Assembly (NCBI RefSeq): GCF_014650915.1
Contig: NZ_BMVW01000019.1
Span: forward strand, 57,497 to 121,496
Origin: Streptomyces poonensis
GTDB lineage: Bacteria; Actinomycetota; Actinomycetes; Streptomycetales; Streptomycetaceae
DNA: 64,000 bases
Direction of reading: 5' to 3'
Position 1 is the stretch's first letter. Each line of letters opens with the position of its first letter. Of this stretch, positions 16,642-24,395 are shown piece after piece. Both the position numbers and the translations under genes were made by a program. A model generated the notes under the pieces. The model was not told the DNA's origin, searched no databases, and saw only the letters and a program-made list of their open reading frames with translations.

Positions 16642-18189
16642 TCAGCCTCCGGCCGGTCCGGCCGTGCCCGCGAGGGCCTCCAGGTCGCTCTTGCGGACTC
16701 TGATGACCACCAGGGCGGTGGCCAGCGCCAGGACCGCCATGGCGACGGCCGCGACGAACGCCGTCGAGATGCCCTGCGAGAGCACCTCGTTCCCCCACGG
16801 AGCCGGCAGCTGCCGGCTCTGCGCGAACTCGGCCTTCTGCTCGGGGGTTCCCTCGGCCAGGAACCTCGGCAGCTGCTTCTCCGCCTCCTCACGGCTCGCC
16901 GTGCCGAACACCGTGGTCAGGATGGACAGACCGAGGGAACCGCCCACCTGCTGTGTGACGTTGAGCAGACCGGACGCCGCGCCCGCCTCGTGCGGGGCGA
17001 CCCCGGACACCGCGGTGAGGGTCAGCGTCACGAAGTTCAGGCCCATGCCGAAGCCGAACAGCAGCATCGGGCCGAGCACTCCGCCGACGTACGAGCTGTC
17101 GGGGCTGATGAAGGTCTGCCAGCCGAGCCCGAGAACGACGATCGCGGAGCCCGTCGCCATGAACGGCTTGGGCCCGAGCACCGGCAGGAACCGCTGCGAC
17201 AGACCCGCGCCGGTGATGATCGCGGCGGTCACCGGCAGGAAGGCGAGACCGGCCTCGATCGGCGAGTACCGCAGCACGTTCTGCACGAAGAGAACGATGA
17301 AGAAGAACATGCCGAACATCGCGGCGGAGAGGCTGAGCATGATCACATACGTGCCGGAGCGATTGCGGTCGGCGAACATCCGCAGGGGAGTGATGGGTTC
17401 CCTGGCCCGCGACTCGGTGACCGCGAAGGCCAGCAGCAGAACCGCCGAGGCGCCGAAGGACCCGAGAGCCAGGCCGTCCCGCCAGCCTTCCTCCGAGGCC
17501 CGGATGAACCCGTACACCAGAGAGACCATTCCGGCCGTCGACGTGAGCGCCCCCGCGAGGTCGAACCGGCCCGGGTGCCGTTCGGACTCCCCGATGAACA
17601 TCGGGGTGAGCACCGCGATCAGTACGCCGATGGGTATGTTGACGAAGAGCACCCACCGCCAGTCGAGCCACTCCGTGAGCATGCCGCCCGCGAGGAGGCC
17701 GACGGCGCCGCCGCCCGCGGAGACCGCGGCGAAGACGCCGAACGCCCGGTTCCGCTCGGGCCCCTCGGGGAACGTGGTGGTGACGAGCGCCAGCGCGGTC
17801 GGCGAGGCGATCGCGCCGCCGACGCCCTGAAGGGCCCGCGCGGCCAGCAACTGCCAGGGTTCCTGGGCGAGTCCGCCCAGCAGCGAGGCCAGTGTGAAGA
17901 TCAGGATGCCGGTCATGAAGACCCGGCGCCGGCCGAGGATGTCACCGGCCCGGCCGCCGAGGAGGAGAAGGCCACCGAAGGTGAGCGTGTAGGCGCTGAC
18001 CACCCACGTCAGGTCGGTGGTGCTGAAGGCGAGGGCGTTCTGGATGTGCGGAAGTGCGATGTTCACAATCGTCGCGTCGAGGACCACCATGAGTTGGCAG
18101 GCCGCGATGACAGCGAGTGCGATGCCGGGGCGCCCCTCCCGGCGCGGCGCTCCTGGCTTCTGATGCTCGACTAACTGAGAGGTTGTCAC
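16642..18189 (-). CDS. MFS drug exporter, DHA2 (EmrB/QacA) family
   Basis: A 515-residue proton-driven exporter with 14 predicted membrane segments. Family motifs are clear: DATIVNIALPHIQ in TM1 (motif D1), the loop GGRAGDILGRRRVFM (motif A), and GGGAVGLLAGGMLTEWLDWRW (motif C) of antiporters. Such proteins expel hydrophobic cations or antibiotics. The GTG start at 18189 sits 24 bases from a palindromic operator, and the divergent tetR-type gene most likely represses it. Codon 6 is TTA (complement of 18172-18174), the codon read by the bldA tRNA in Streptomyces, so the protein should be made mainly late in growth. I noticed no other TTA codon in the genes of this window. Confidence 0.93.
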   Translation of the reverse strand: MTTSQLVEHQKPGAPRREGRPGIALAVIAACQLMVVLDATIVNIALPHIQNALAFSTTDLTWVVSAYTLTFGGLLLLGGRAGDILGRRRVFMTGILIFTLASLLGGLAQEPWQLLAARALQGVGGAIASPTALALVTTTFPEGPERNRAFGVFAAVSAGGGAVGLLAGGMLTEWLDWRWVLFVNIPIGVLIAVLTPMFIGESERHPGRFDLAGALTSTAGMVSLVYGFIRASEEGWRDGLALGSFGASAVLLLAFAVTESRAREPITPLRMFADRNRSGTYVIMLSLSAAMFGMFFFIVLFVQNVLRYSPIEAGLAFLPVTAAIITGAGLSQRFLPVLGPKPFMATGSAIVVLGLGWQTFISPDSSYVGGVLGPMLLFGFGMGLNFVTLTLTAVSGVAPHEAGAASGLLNVTQQVGGSLGLSILTTVFGTASREEAEKQLPRFLAEGTPEQKAEFAQSRQLPAPWGNEVLSQGISTAFVAAVAMAVLALATALVVIRVRKSDLEALAGTAGPAGG

Positions 18190-18212
18190 TATGGGTCCCC
18201 CACAAGCGTATT

Positions 18213-18232
18213 AGTGAACGATGGCGTTCACT
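18213..18232. promoter_or_regulatory. TetR-type operator 1 (exporter side)
   Basis: AGTGAACG and its reverse complement CGTTCACT flank the four bases ATGG. It lies 24-43 bases before the exporter start and shares its arms with operator 2. Confidence 0.85.
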
Positions 18233-18260
18233 GGCGCCTCAACGGTAGTGAGTCCCCCTT

Positions 18261-18280
18261 AGTGAACGCAAGCGTTCACT
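18261..18280. promoter_or_regulatory. TetR-type operator 2 (regulator side)
   Basis: AGTGAACGCAAGCGTTCACT, nine-base arms around AA. It is 48 bases from operator 1 and 81 bases before the tetR-type start. Two matching palindromes, one per divergent promoter, indicate repression of the exporter and autorepression. Confidence 0.88.
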
Positions 18281-18360
18281 GAAGTCGCCGCCGGAGTGCG
18301 CCGCCGTCGCTCGTGCCTGCTTCGCATTCCCCGCTTCCCTCGCTCAACGGAGACACTCAC

Positions 18361-18984
18361 ATGGCTACTTCGCGCACGGCGCCCGTGCCCGCCCGGACGG
18401 CCTCCCCGCGCCGGCGTGGCGCCGTACTCGAACACGCGATCCTCGAAGCCGCGCTGGACCAGCTCAGTACGGTCGGCTGGAACGGCCTCACGATGGAGGG
18501 CGTCGCCGCGGGCGCCCAGACCGGGAAGGCCGCGGTCTACCGCCGCTGGCCGTCCAAGGAGGACCTCGTCGCGGACGCGCTCCAGGCCGGACTGCCGCGC
18601 TTCGACGAGAACCTCGATCTCGGGAGCGTCCGTGAGGACCTGCTGGAGCTGTGCCGGCGGGCGCGTGAGGCGATGTACTCGAGGTCCGGTTCCGCGCTGC
18701 GCTCGGTCATTCACGAATGCGACACGGCTCAGGTCGAGCGCTTCCACAGGGTGATCGTCGACGGGGTGGTGGAGCCGACCGTCGAGCTGCTGCGCAAGCT
18801 CATCAGCCGAGGAATTGAGCGGGGCGAGGTGCGGCCCGGCGCGGCGAACAGTTATGTGTTCGACGCCGTTCCGGCCATGATGATGTACCGGTCCAAGATG
18901 TGCGCAAGCGAATGGGAGGAGCGGGACCTCGAGGAGATGATCGACCAGTTGATGATGCCGCTGCTGCGGCCGGACGAGGTCTGA
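18361..18984 (+). CDS. TetR family regulator of the divergent exporter
   Basis: A 207-residue repressor. The N-terminal helix-turn-helix domain reads AILEAALDQLSTVGWNGLTM, then MEGVAAGAQTGKAAVYRRWP with SKEDLVADAL. The C-terminal ligand domain (about 75-200) is of the type found with drug exporters. I chose the ATG at 18361 because GGAG stands upstream and the HTH then falls at residues 20-65; the ATG at 18313 would add 16 residues. The divergent MFS gene and the two shared palindromes make it the local repressor of drug export. The inducer is unknown. Confidence 0.92.
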   Translation: MATSRTAPVPARTASPRRRGAVLEHAILEAALDQLSTVGWNGLTMEGVAAGAQTGKAAVYRRWPSKEDLVADALQAGLPRFDENLDLGSVREDLLELCRRAREAMYSRSGSALRSVIHECDTAQVERFHRVIVDGVVEPTVELLRKLISRGIERGEVRPGAANSYVFDAVPAMMMYRSKMCASEWEERDLEEMIDQLMMPLLRPDEV

Positions 18985-19005
18985 CCGGGGTGGTCGTTCG
19001 ATAGC

Positions 19006-19079
19006 GGTCATCCGGTACGAGTCATCCGGTACGAGTCATCCGGTAGGCGGTCATCCGGTAGGCGGTCGTCCGGTACGGG
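19006..19079. repeat. tandem repeat of about 15 bases, five copies
   Basis: Five head-to-tail copies of GTCATCCGGTACGA or GTCATCCGGTAGGCG lie in the 225-base spacer between the tetR-type gene and rnhB. They are not obviously coding and form no strong hairpin. Confidence 0.9.
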
Positions 19080-19209
19080 GCGGCGGGGCGTCCGGCGCTG
19101 TCCGGCCGGGGGTGGCGCGGTGTCCTGTGCGGGGCGGTCGGGCGTCCGGGGGCGGCAGGGGTGACCGGGGTGCCGGGCGGAGATCCGGGCAGCGTAGGCT
19201 AAGAGTGTC

Positions 19210-19911
19210 ATGCCGTACGAACCACCTACTCACACCGTCGAGCGCTCTCTCCGCGCCACGACCGGGGCCAAGGTCATCGCCGGTGTCGACGAGGTGGGAC
19301 GCGGCGCATGGGCCGGTCCTGTCACCGTCTGCGCGGCCGTCACGGGTCTGCGCCGACCGCCGGAGGGCCTCACCGACTCCAAGCTCCTCACCGTCAAGAG
19401 GCGCAACGGGCTCGCCGAGGAACTGCGCGCGTGGGTGACCTCGTACGCCCTGGGGCACGCCTCTCCCGAGGAGATCGACGAGCTGGGTATGACGGCCGCC
19501 CTGCGGCTCGCCGCCGTACGTGCTCTGGAGAGCCTGCCGGTGCGGCCCGACGCGGTGATCCTCGACGGGAAGCACGACTACCTGGGGTCGCCCTGGCGGG
19601 TGCGTACGGTGATCAAGGGCGACCGGTCGTGCGTGGCCGTGGCGGCGGCGTCGGTGATCGCCAAGGTTCAGCGCGACAAAATGATGGCCGAACTGGGTGT
19701 CGACCATGCACACTTCGGTTTTGCGGCCAACGCCGGGTATCCGTCGCCCGTGCACAAGGCCGCGCTGGAGGAGTGGGGCCCCACCCCCCACCACCGATTG
19801 TCGTGGGCGTATCTTGATGCGCTGCCCCAGTGGCGGCATCTCAAGAAGGTCCGCAACTGGGCGGACGGAACCGTTCCGGAAATCGAGGGCCAGCTCGGCT
19901 TCGAATTCTGA
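19210..19911 (+). CDS. rnhB: ribonuclease HII
   Basis: A 233-residue RNase HII that cuts RNA-DNA hybrids and removes single ribonucleotides from DNA. The acidic active site is visible: Asp-Glu in VIAGVDEVGRGAWAGPV near residues 25-26, Asp in VILDGKHDYLG near 119 and Asp in SVIAKVQRDKMM near 157. The C-terminal NAGYPSPVHKAALEEWGPTP is typical. Length is normal for actinobacteria. A conserved unknown gene follows after 68 bases, possibly in the same transcript. Confidence 0.96.
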   Translation: MPYEPPTHTVERSLRATTGAKVIAGVDEVGRGAWAGPVTVCAAVTGLRRPPEGLTDSKLLTVKRRNGLAEELRAWVTSYALGHASPEEIDELGMTAALRLAAVRALESLPVRPDAVILDGKHDYLGSPWRVRTVIKGDRSCVAVAAASVIAKVQRDKMMAELGVDHAHFGFAANAGYPSPVHKAALEEWGPTPHHRLSWAYLDALPQWRHLKKVRNWADGTVPEIEGQLGFEF

Positions 19912-19979
19912 CGACTCCGTGCGCCCCCATGTGCCACCCGCCGACGCGAGTCGCACCGGCGTTTGATTACCATCAGCTC

Positions 19980-20609
19980 ATGCCTCTCATTCCCGAGGAG
20001 CCTCAGATTCACGAGAGTGCCCAGGGTCCGCGTGCCACTCCGGCCAGCGGCCGCGTCGCGCCGACCCCTCGCCCCGTACCCGGTCCCCGTCCCGCGGCTC
20101 CGGCGCGTCCCGGCCGACCGGGGCCCGTCAGGCCGACGCCGGGCCAGCGCACACCGCGCGACGCCGCCGCGGCCAAGCCGGGAACCCCGTCCGCACCGGA
20201 TGCTGCCGCTGCTTCCGACACCCCGCAGATCCAGCTGATCCCGGCTTCGCCGGACGGCGCGCTGGATGCTGCCGAGGAAGCGGTCGACCTGCTGCTCGAG
20301 TCGGGGCGCGCCCCCGGTGAGGTGCTGGTGATCACCACCGGCGAACCGCACCCGTGGGCCGCGCACGAGCTGTCCTTCGGGGAAGCCCCCTACTGGGCGC
20401 AGCACGACGCGGGCGACGACGTTTTCTATGCGGACGCCGCCGTCGCGGAACGGGCCAAGCCCCGTCCCGTCGTCGTGGTCGCCGTCAATGGAGGACCCGA
20501 CGCGGCCGCCGCGCAGGCCCTGCCGCTGGCTCTCACACGCGCCGGTGCGCTGCTGATCGTCTGCGGTGATCCGCAGCGGATCAACTCGTTGCTGGGCGCG
20601 GGGGTCTGA
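19980..20609 (+). CDS. conserved unknown protein with a helicase-motif-like end
   Basis: A 209-residue protein that I do not recognise as a named family. Residues 1-80 are Pro/Ala/Arg-rich and probably disordered. Residues 82-209 form a compact alpha/beta region: QIQLIPASPDGALDAAEEAV, GEVLVITTGEPHPWAAHEL, PRPVVVVAVNGG and finally ALPLALTRAGALLIVCGDPQ. The last string resembles motif VI and the following strand of UvrD-type superfamily 1 helicases (VALTRAR...LVVVGD), but no ATP-binding half is present, so if related it is a non-catalytic remnant or partner; this is inference. The ATG at 19980 was chosen because the frame before it overlaps rnhB. It lies 68 bases after rnhB. Confidence 0.75.
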   Translation: MPLIPEEPQIHESAQGPRATPASGRVAPTPRPVPGPRPAAPARPGRPGPVRPTPGQRTPRDAAAAKPGTPSAPDAAAASDTPQIQLIPASPDGALDAAEEAVDLLLESGRAPGEVLVITTGEPHPWAAHELSFGEAPYWAQHDAGDDVFYADAAVAERAKPRPVVVVAVNGGPDAAAAQALPLALTRAGALLIVCGDPQRINSLLGAGV

Positions 20610-21118
20610 GCGACTCCGGAGCTGGCGCTTCGCGCCCCTGAGCGCAGCTTCCGTGCTCCGGGCCCTCCGGTCTGTGCTGCCGCGCTTCCGCGCTCCGGCC
20701 CGTGGGTCGGTTGCCGCCGGGCTGACTCCTGCGCCTCGTGCCGCTGGCCTCCCTCGTGCCCCTGGCTTCACGCTGTGTGTGTCGAGGCCGGGGGTGAGCC
20801 ATGTGTGGGCGAGGTGGCGCGGGACGAGGGCGTGGACCAGGGACCGGGTGGCCTGCGTGCGATACGGGCGCCGGCGGCTCGGTCCTGGGTGGATTCCAGG
20901 GCCGCACCGGCTTTTCGTACGGCTGCACGGGGCGCGGCGCGCAGTGACCGGAAGCGTGGTGACGGCTGTGCGTGGCGAGCCCCGGCGGCGGTCGACCGCT
21001 CCACGGCGCCCAGCCGGCGGCCGACCGCCCTGCGGTGCCCCGCCGGTGACCGCCCTTCCTGGACTTCCTCCGCGGTGTCTGTCCGCGTGTGCCTGCCGCA
21101 GTGCGTGCGCTGCCGGGC
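20610..21118. other. intergenic region without a recognised gene
   Basis: These 509 bases lie between two convergent genes. Open frames exist on both strands, as is usual at this GC content, but their products are Arg/Ala/Pro-rich, lack ribosome binding sites and show no family resemblance. I see no strong terminator hairpin. Confidence 0.5.
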
Positions 21119-21748
21119 TCAGCGCGCGGCAGCCCGGCGCAGTATGTCCGACGCGGCGCCCCCGGCGCGCGGCGCCGGGGGCGGAGCCACGGCGAAGGGC
21201 TCCGCGGGGGAGTCCGTGTGGGGCCGACGTCCGCCCCGGCCCTCACCCAGCACCTGCCAGCCGTCACGCGTCAGCGTGATGTACGCCCCGCAGCGCAGTC
21301 CGTGCAGTGTGCAGGCGTCGCGCAGCCCCCACATCCACGCCCCGTCCTCCTCCGTCCAGCGGCCGTCGCCCTCGCGGCAGTAGAGCAGTACCGCCGTACG
21401 TACCGGAGTGCGGCGCCGGAGGTCGTGCGGTATGACCCGGCGCAGCTGGGCGAGGAGCGCGTTGCGGAACATCCAGCCGTCCGCGAGGGCCGGACGACGG
21501 TCGAACGACGCGCTCGCCAGCAGCCGTTCGTCCGGATCGAGGACGGCCACGACCGCGGTGGCCGGCCGGGGACTGTGGCGTGCGTGCAGTCCGCTGACGA
21601 CATCGCGGGGGTTGCGCAGCAGTGGGATTCCGGCAGCGGCCCACTCCGCGGGTTCGAGTATGCGGGCCACCGGGTTGGCGGAAGCGGCGTACAGGTCGGC
21701 AGGGGTCGACGTGTTCGCCGCCGAGGACGGAGCGAATCCGAAGGTCAC
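21119..21748 (-). CDS. conserved unknown protein
   Basis: A 209-residue protein of unknown function, apparently soluble. After the GTG start (preceded by GGGAGG) it reads VTFGFAPSSAANTSTPADLY; the middle has RPATAVVAVLDPDERLLASA and GWMFRNALLAQLRRVIPHDL; then TAVLLYCREGDGRWTEEDGA and GLRDACTLHGLRCGAYITLT. The order 'status value, then hydrophobic strand, D-rich turn, helix, GL.C..Y.TLT.DGW' weakly recalls the RadC/JAB fold, but its HxH...D metal residues are absent, so I do not assign it. The C-terminal 50 residues are disordered. It converges on the gene after rnhB and is followed upstream by a 302-base spacer (21749-22050) that is less GC-rich and should hold its promoter. Confidence 0.75.
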   Translation of the reverse strand: MTFGFAPSSAANTSTPADLYAASANPVARILEPAEWAAAGIPLLRNPRDVVSGLHARHSPRPATAVVAVLDPDERLLASASFDRRPALADGWMFRNALLAQLRRVIPHDLRRRTPVRTAVLLYCREGDGRWTEEDGAWMWGLRDACTLHGLRCGAYITLTRDGWQVLGEGRGGRRPHTDSPAEPFAVAPPPAPRAGGAASDILRRAAAR

Positions 21749-22050
21749 GGTCCTCCCTTCGGCTACGCGCCCATACTGCGGGCGAGAGTCGGACTTGGGG
21801 AGCGCACGCCGCAGCGGAACCCTGGCCGAACGTCGAAAAGAGCCGTGCGGGGAGCGGACTTCAATTCTTCCCGTCGAACTTCGTTGCGGCAACGAGCAAT
21901 CGGGCTCGCCGACCGCTTTCTGGTGATCTGTCGCCTATATCCCCGCGCTGTGGGCTTCCGGGCGACGCATGCGTTGACCAGGAGCGCTGCGCTGCAAGGT
22001 CACCGTCGGGCTGGGGCGCCGCCCGGGTGGTCCCGGTGCGCGGGCCCGGG

Positions 22051-24231
22051 TCATGCCTGGACGGCGAGCACCAGCGGCAGCACCCCCTGCGCGCCGGCCC
22101 GTCGCAGCATGCGCGCGGCGACCGCGATTGTCCAGCCCGTCTCGGTCATGTCGTCCACGAGCAGGACGGGGCCGTCGGCCTGCCCGAGGGCTTCGACGAG
22201 CGCGGGCGGCACGGTGAGCGCCCCATGGAGCGCCTTGAGCCGTTGCGCGCTGTTGCTGCGGGAGACCTGGGTGATGTCACCGGTGTACCCGATCGACCCC
22301 AGCAGCGGCAGCCGGCCGGTCTCCGCGATCCGGGTGCCCAGGGACCGGAGGAGCAGCGGACGGGTGCGCGAGGCCAGAGTGACGACGCCGACCGGCCGCG
22401 GCGGGGCGTCGGGCTGTCCGGAGGCCCAGCCGCCCGGGCCCTTCGCCCAGTCCGCCAGGACACCGATCACGGCGTTCGCGACATCGTCCGGCACCGGCCC
22501 GTCCGGGGCCTGGGGCGCGAGCAGCGGTCGCAACCGGTTGCCCCAGCCGATGTCGGAGAGCCGTCCCAAGGCCCGGCCGGGAGCCGCCTGTTCGCCCGCG
22601 GGGATACGCCCCTTCAGCTCCACGCCCACCGCGGGCAGGCCCGTCGGCCACATCTTCCGGGGCTCGACCTCGACCCCCGCGCGCGCGAGCTCACCCTGCG
22701 CGGCGGCCAGCGCGGCGGGTGACACGGAGTCCGTGAAGCGGGGCTTCGTGCAGTTGTCGCAGCGCCCGCACGGCGCCGCCTCGTCGTCGTCCAGCTGCCT
22801 GCGGAGGAACTCCATGCGGCAGTCCGTCGTCGTGACGTAGTCGCGCATCGCCTGCTGTTCCGCGGCGCGCTGCTTGGCGACCCATGCGTACCGCTCGGTG
22901 TCATAGGTCCAGGGGACACCCGTCGAGATCCAGCCGCCCTGGACCCGCCGTACCGCACCGTCCACGTCCAGGACCTTGAGCATCGTCTCCAGCCGGGACC
23001 GCCGCAGCTCCACCAGCGGTTCGAGGGCGGGCAGCGAGAGCGGCCGCTCCGCGCGCGCGAGCACGTCCAGCGTGCGGCGCACCTGCTCCTCCGGAGGGAA
23101 CGCGATCGAGGCGAAGTACTCCCAGATGGCCTGGTCCTCCTTGCCGGGCAGGAGCAGTACCTCGGCGTGCTCCACGCCGCGGCCCGCGCGACCGACCTGC
23201 TGGTAGTACGCGATGGGCGACGACGGCGAGCCCAGATGGATCACGAAGCCCAGGTCCGGTTTGTCGAACCCCATGCCCAGCGCCGACGTGGCGACCAGCG
23301 CCTTGACGCGGTTGGCGAGCAGGTCCTCCTCGGCCTGCCTCCGGTCCGCGTTCTCCGTCTTCCCGGTGTACGAGGCCACCGTGTGCCCGCTCTGCCGGAG
23401 GAACGCGGTGACCTCCTCCGCGGCGGCCACCGTGAGCGTGTAGACGATGCCCGAGCCCGGGAGCTCGTCCAGGTGCTCGGCGAGCCAGGCCATGCGGTGG
23501 GCGGCATCGGGGAGCCGGAGCACACCGAGGCTGAGGCTCTCCCGGTCGAGGGGCCCGCGCAGGACCAGCGCGTCCGATCCGCCACCGGTACCCAGCTGTT
23601 CCGCCACGTCGGCCGTCACGCGCGCGTTGGCCGTCGCGGTGGTGGCGAGGACGGGGACCCCGGGCGGGAGGTCGGCGAGCATGGTGCGCAGGCGACGGTA
23701 GTCCGGGCGGAAGTCGTGCCCCCAGTCCGAGATGCAGTGCGCCTCGTCGACCACCAGCAGGCCGGTCGCCGCGGCCAGTTCGGGCAGCACCTGGTCGCGG
23801 AAGTCGGGATTGTTCAGCCGCTCGGGGCTCACCAGCAGCACGTCGACCTCACCTGCGGCCACCTCGCGCCGGATCGTGTCCCACTCCTCCGTGTTGGAGG
23901 AATTGATGGTCCGTGCGTGAATTCCGGCGCGGGCCGCCGCGTCCACCTGGTTGCGCATGAGCGCGAGGAGAGGGGACACGATGACGGTCGGGCCGGCGCC
24001 CCGCTCCCGCAGCAGCGCCGTCGCGACGAAGTAGACCGCGGACTTGCCCCAGCCGGTGCGCTGCACGACCAGGGCCCGGCGCTTGTCGGCGACCAGGGCC
24101 TCGATGGCGCGCCACTGGTCCTCGCGCAGCCGGGCGGCACCCGACGGCGCGCCGACCAGGCGGCTCAGTACGGCGTCGGCGGCGGTCCGCAGGTCCTGGC
24201 GGTCCGTGGGGGGCAGGTCGTCGTTGGTCAT
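22051..24231 (-). CDS. recQ: RecQ-type DNA helicase with phosphoribosyltransferase-like C-terminus
   Basis: A 726-residue superfamily 2 helicase that unwinds 3'-5' in recombination and fork repair. Walker A is QRTGWGKSAVYF near residue 55, Walker B is VVDEAHCISDWGHDFRPDY near 162, and the C-terminal helicase motif is YYQQVGRAGRGVEHAE near 350. The RecQ zinc site follows as CRMEF...CGRCDNCTKPRF. Unlike E. coli RecQ it has about 240 more residues, ending in PVLLVDDMTETGWTIAVAAR, which looks like the PRPP-binding loop of type I phosphoribosyltransferases (two acidic residues, then T-G-T/W-T). The ATG at 24231 is the start that yields the usual N-terminus. It diverges from the DUF4192 gene. Confidence 0.93.
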   Translation of the reverse strand: MTNDDLPPTDRQDLRTAADAVLSRLVGAPSGAARLREDQWRAIEALVADKRRALVVQRTGWGKSAVYFVATALLRERGAGPTVIVSPLLALMRNQVDAAARAGIHARTINSSNTEEWDTIRREVAAGEVDVLLVSPERLNNPDFRDQVLPELAAATGLLVVDEAHCISDWGHDFRPDYRRLRTMLADLPPGVPVLATTATANARVTADVAEQLGTGGGSDALVLRGPLDRESLSLGVLRLPDAAHRMAWLAEHLDELPGSGIVYTLTVAAAEEVTAFLRQSGHTVASYTGKTENADRRQAEEDLLANRVKALVATSALGMGFDKPDLGFVIHLGSPSSPIAYYQQVGRAGRGVEHAEVLLLPGKEDQAIWEYFASIAFPPEEQVRRTLDVLARAERPLSLPALEPLVELRRSRLETMLKVLDVDGAVRRVQGGWISTGVPWTYDTERYAWVAKQRAAEQQAMRDYVTTTDCRMEFLRRQLDDDEAAPCGRCDNCTKPRFTDSVSPAALAAAQGELARAGVEVEPRKMWPTGLPAVGVELKGRIPAGEQAAPGRALGRLSDIGWGNRLRPLLAPQAPDGPVPDDVANAVIGVLADWAKGPGGWASGQPDAPPRPVGVVTLASRTRPLLLRSLGTRIAETGRLPLLGSIGYTGDITQVSRSNSAQRLKALHGALTVPPALVEALGQADGPVLLVDDMTETGWTIAVAARMLRRAGAQGVLPLVLAVQA

Positions 24232-24283
24232 GCCTCCATGCAACCCGATGCCTCTGACATCGTGCGAGCGGGTCGGCCCTGGC

Positions 24284-24355
24284 TGTGGACAGTTCTTGAT
24301 GTGCTCATGGTGGATTGCCGTAGTGCTGGCGTGTGCATGATCGGACTTATCCACA
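24284..24355. promoter_or_regulatory. inverted pair of DnaA-box-like elements
   Basis: TTATCCACA at 24347-24355 is a perfect match to the classical DnaA box. Its inverted partner at 24284-24292 reads CTGTCCACA on the minus strand, one mismatch from the Streptomyces form TTGTCCACA. Both lie in the 164-base spacer between the divergent recQ and DUF4192 genes. Binding by DnaA is inferred only from sequence. Confidence 0.45.
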
Positions 24356-24395
24356 GAGGTAAGCGGAGGATCGGAGTCCGCGAGATGGTCGCGGC

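Noticed and set aside
20566..21279. Frames on both strands in the spacer after the rnhB-linked gene
   Set aside because: Arg/Ala/Pro-rich translations without start signals; usual by-products of high GC content.
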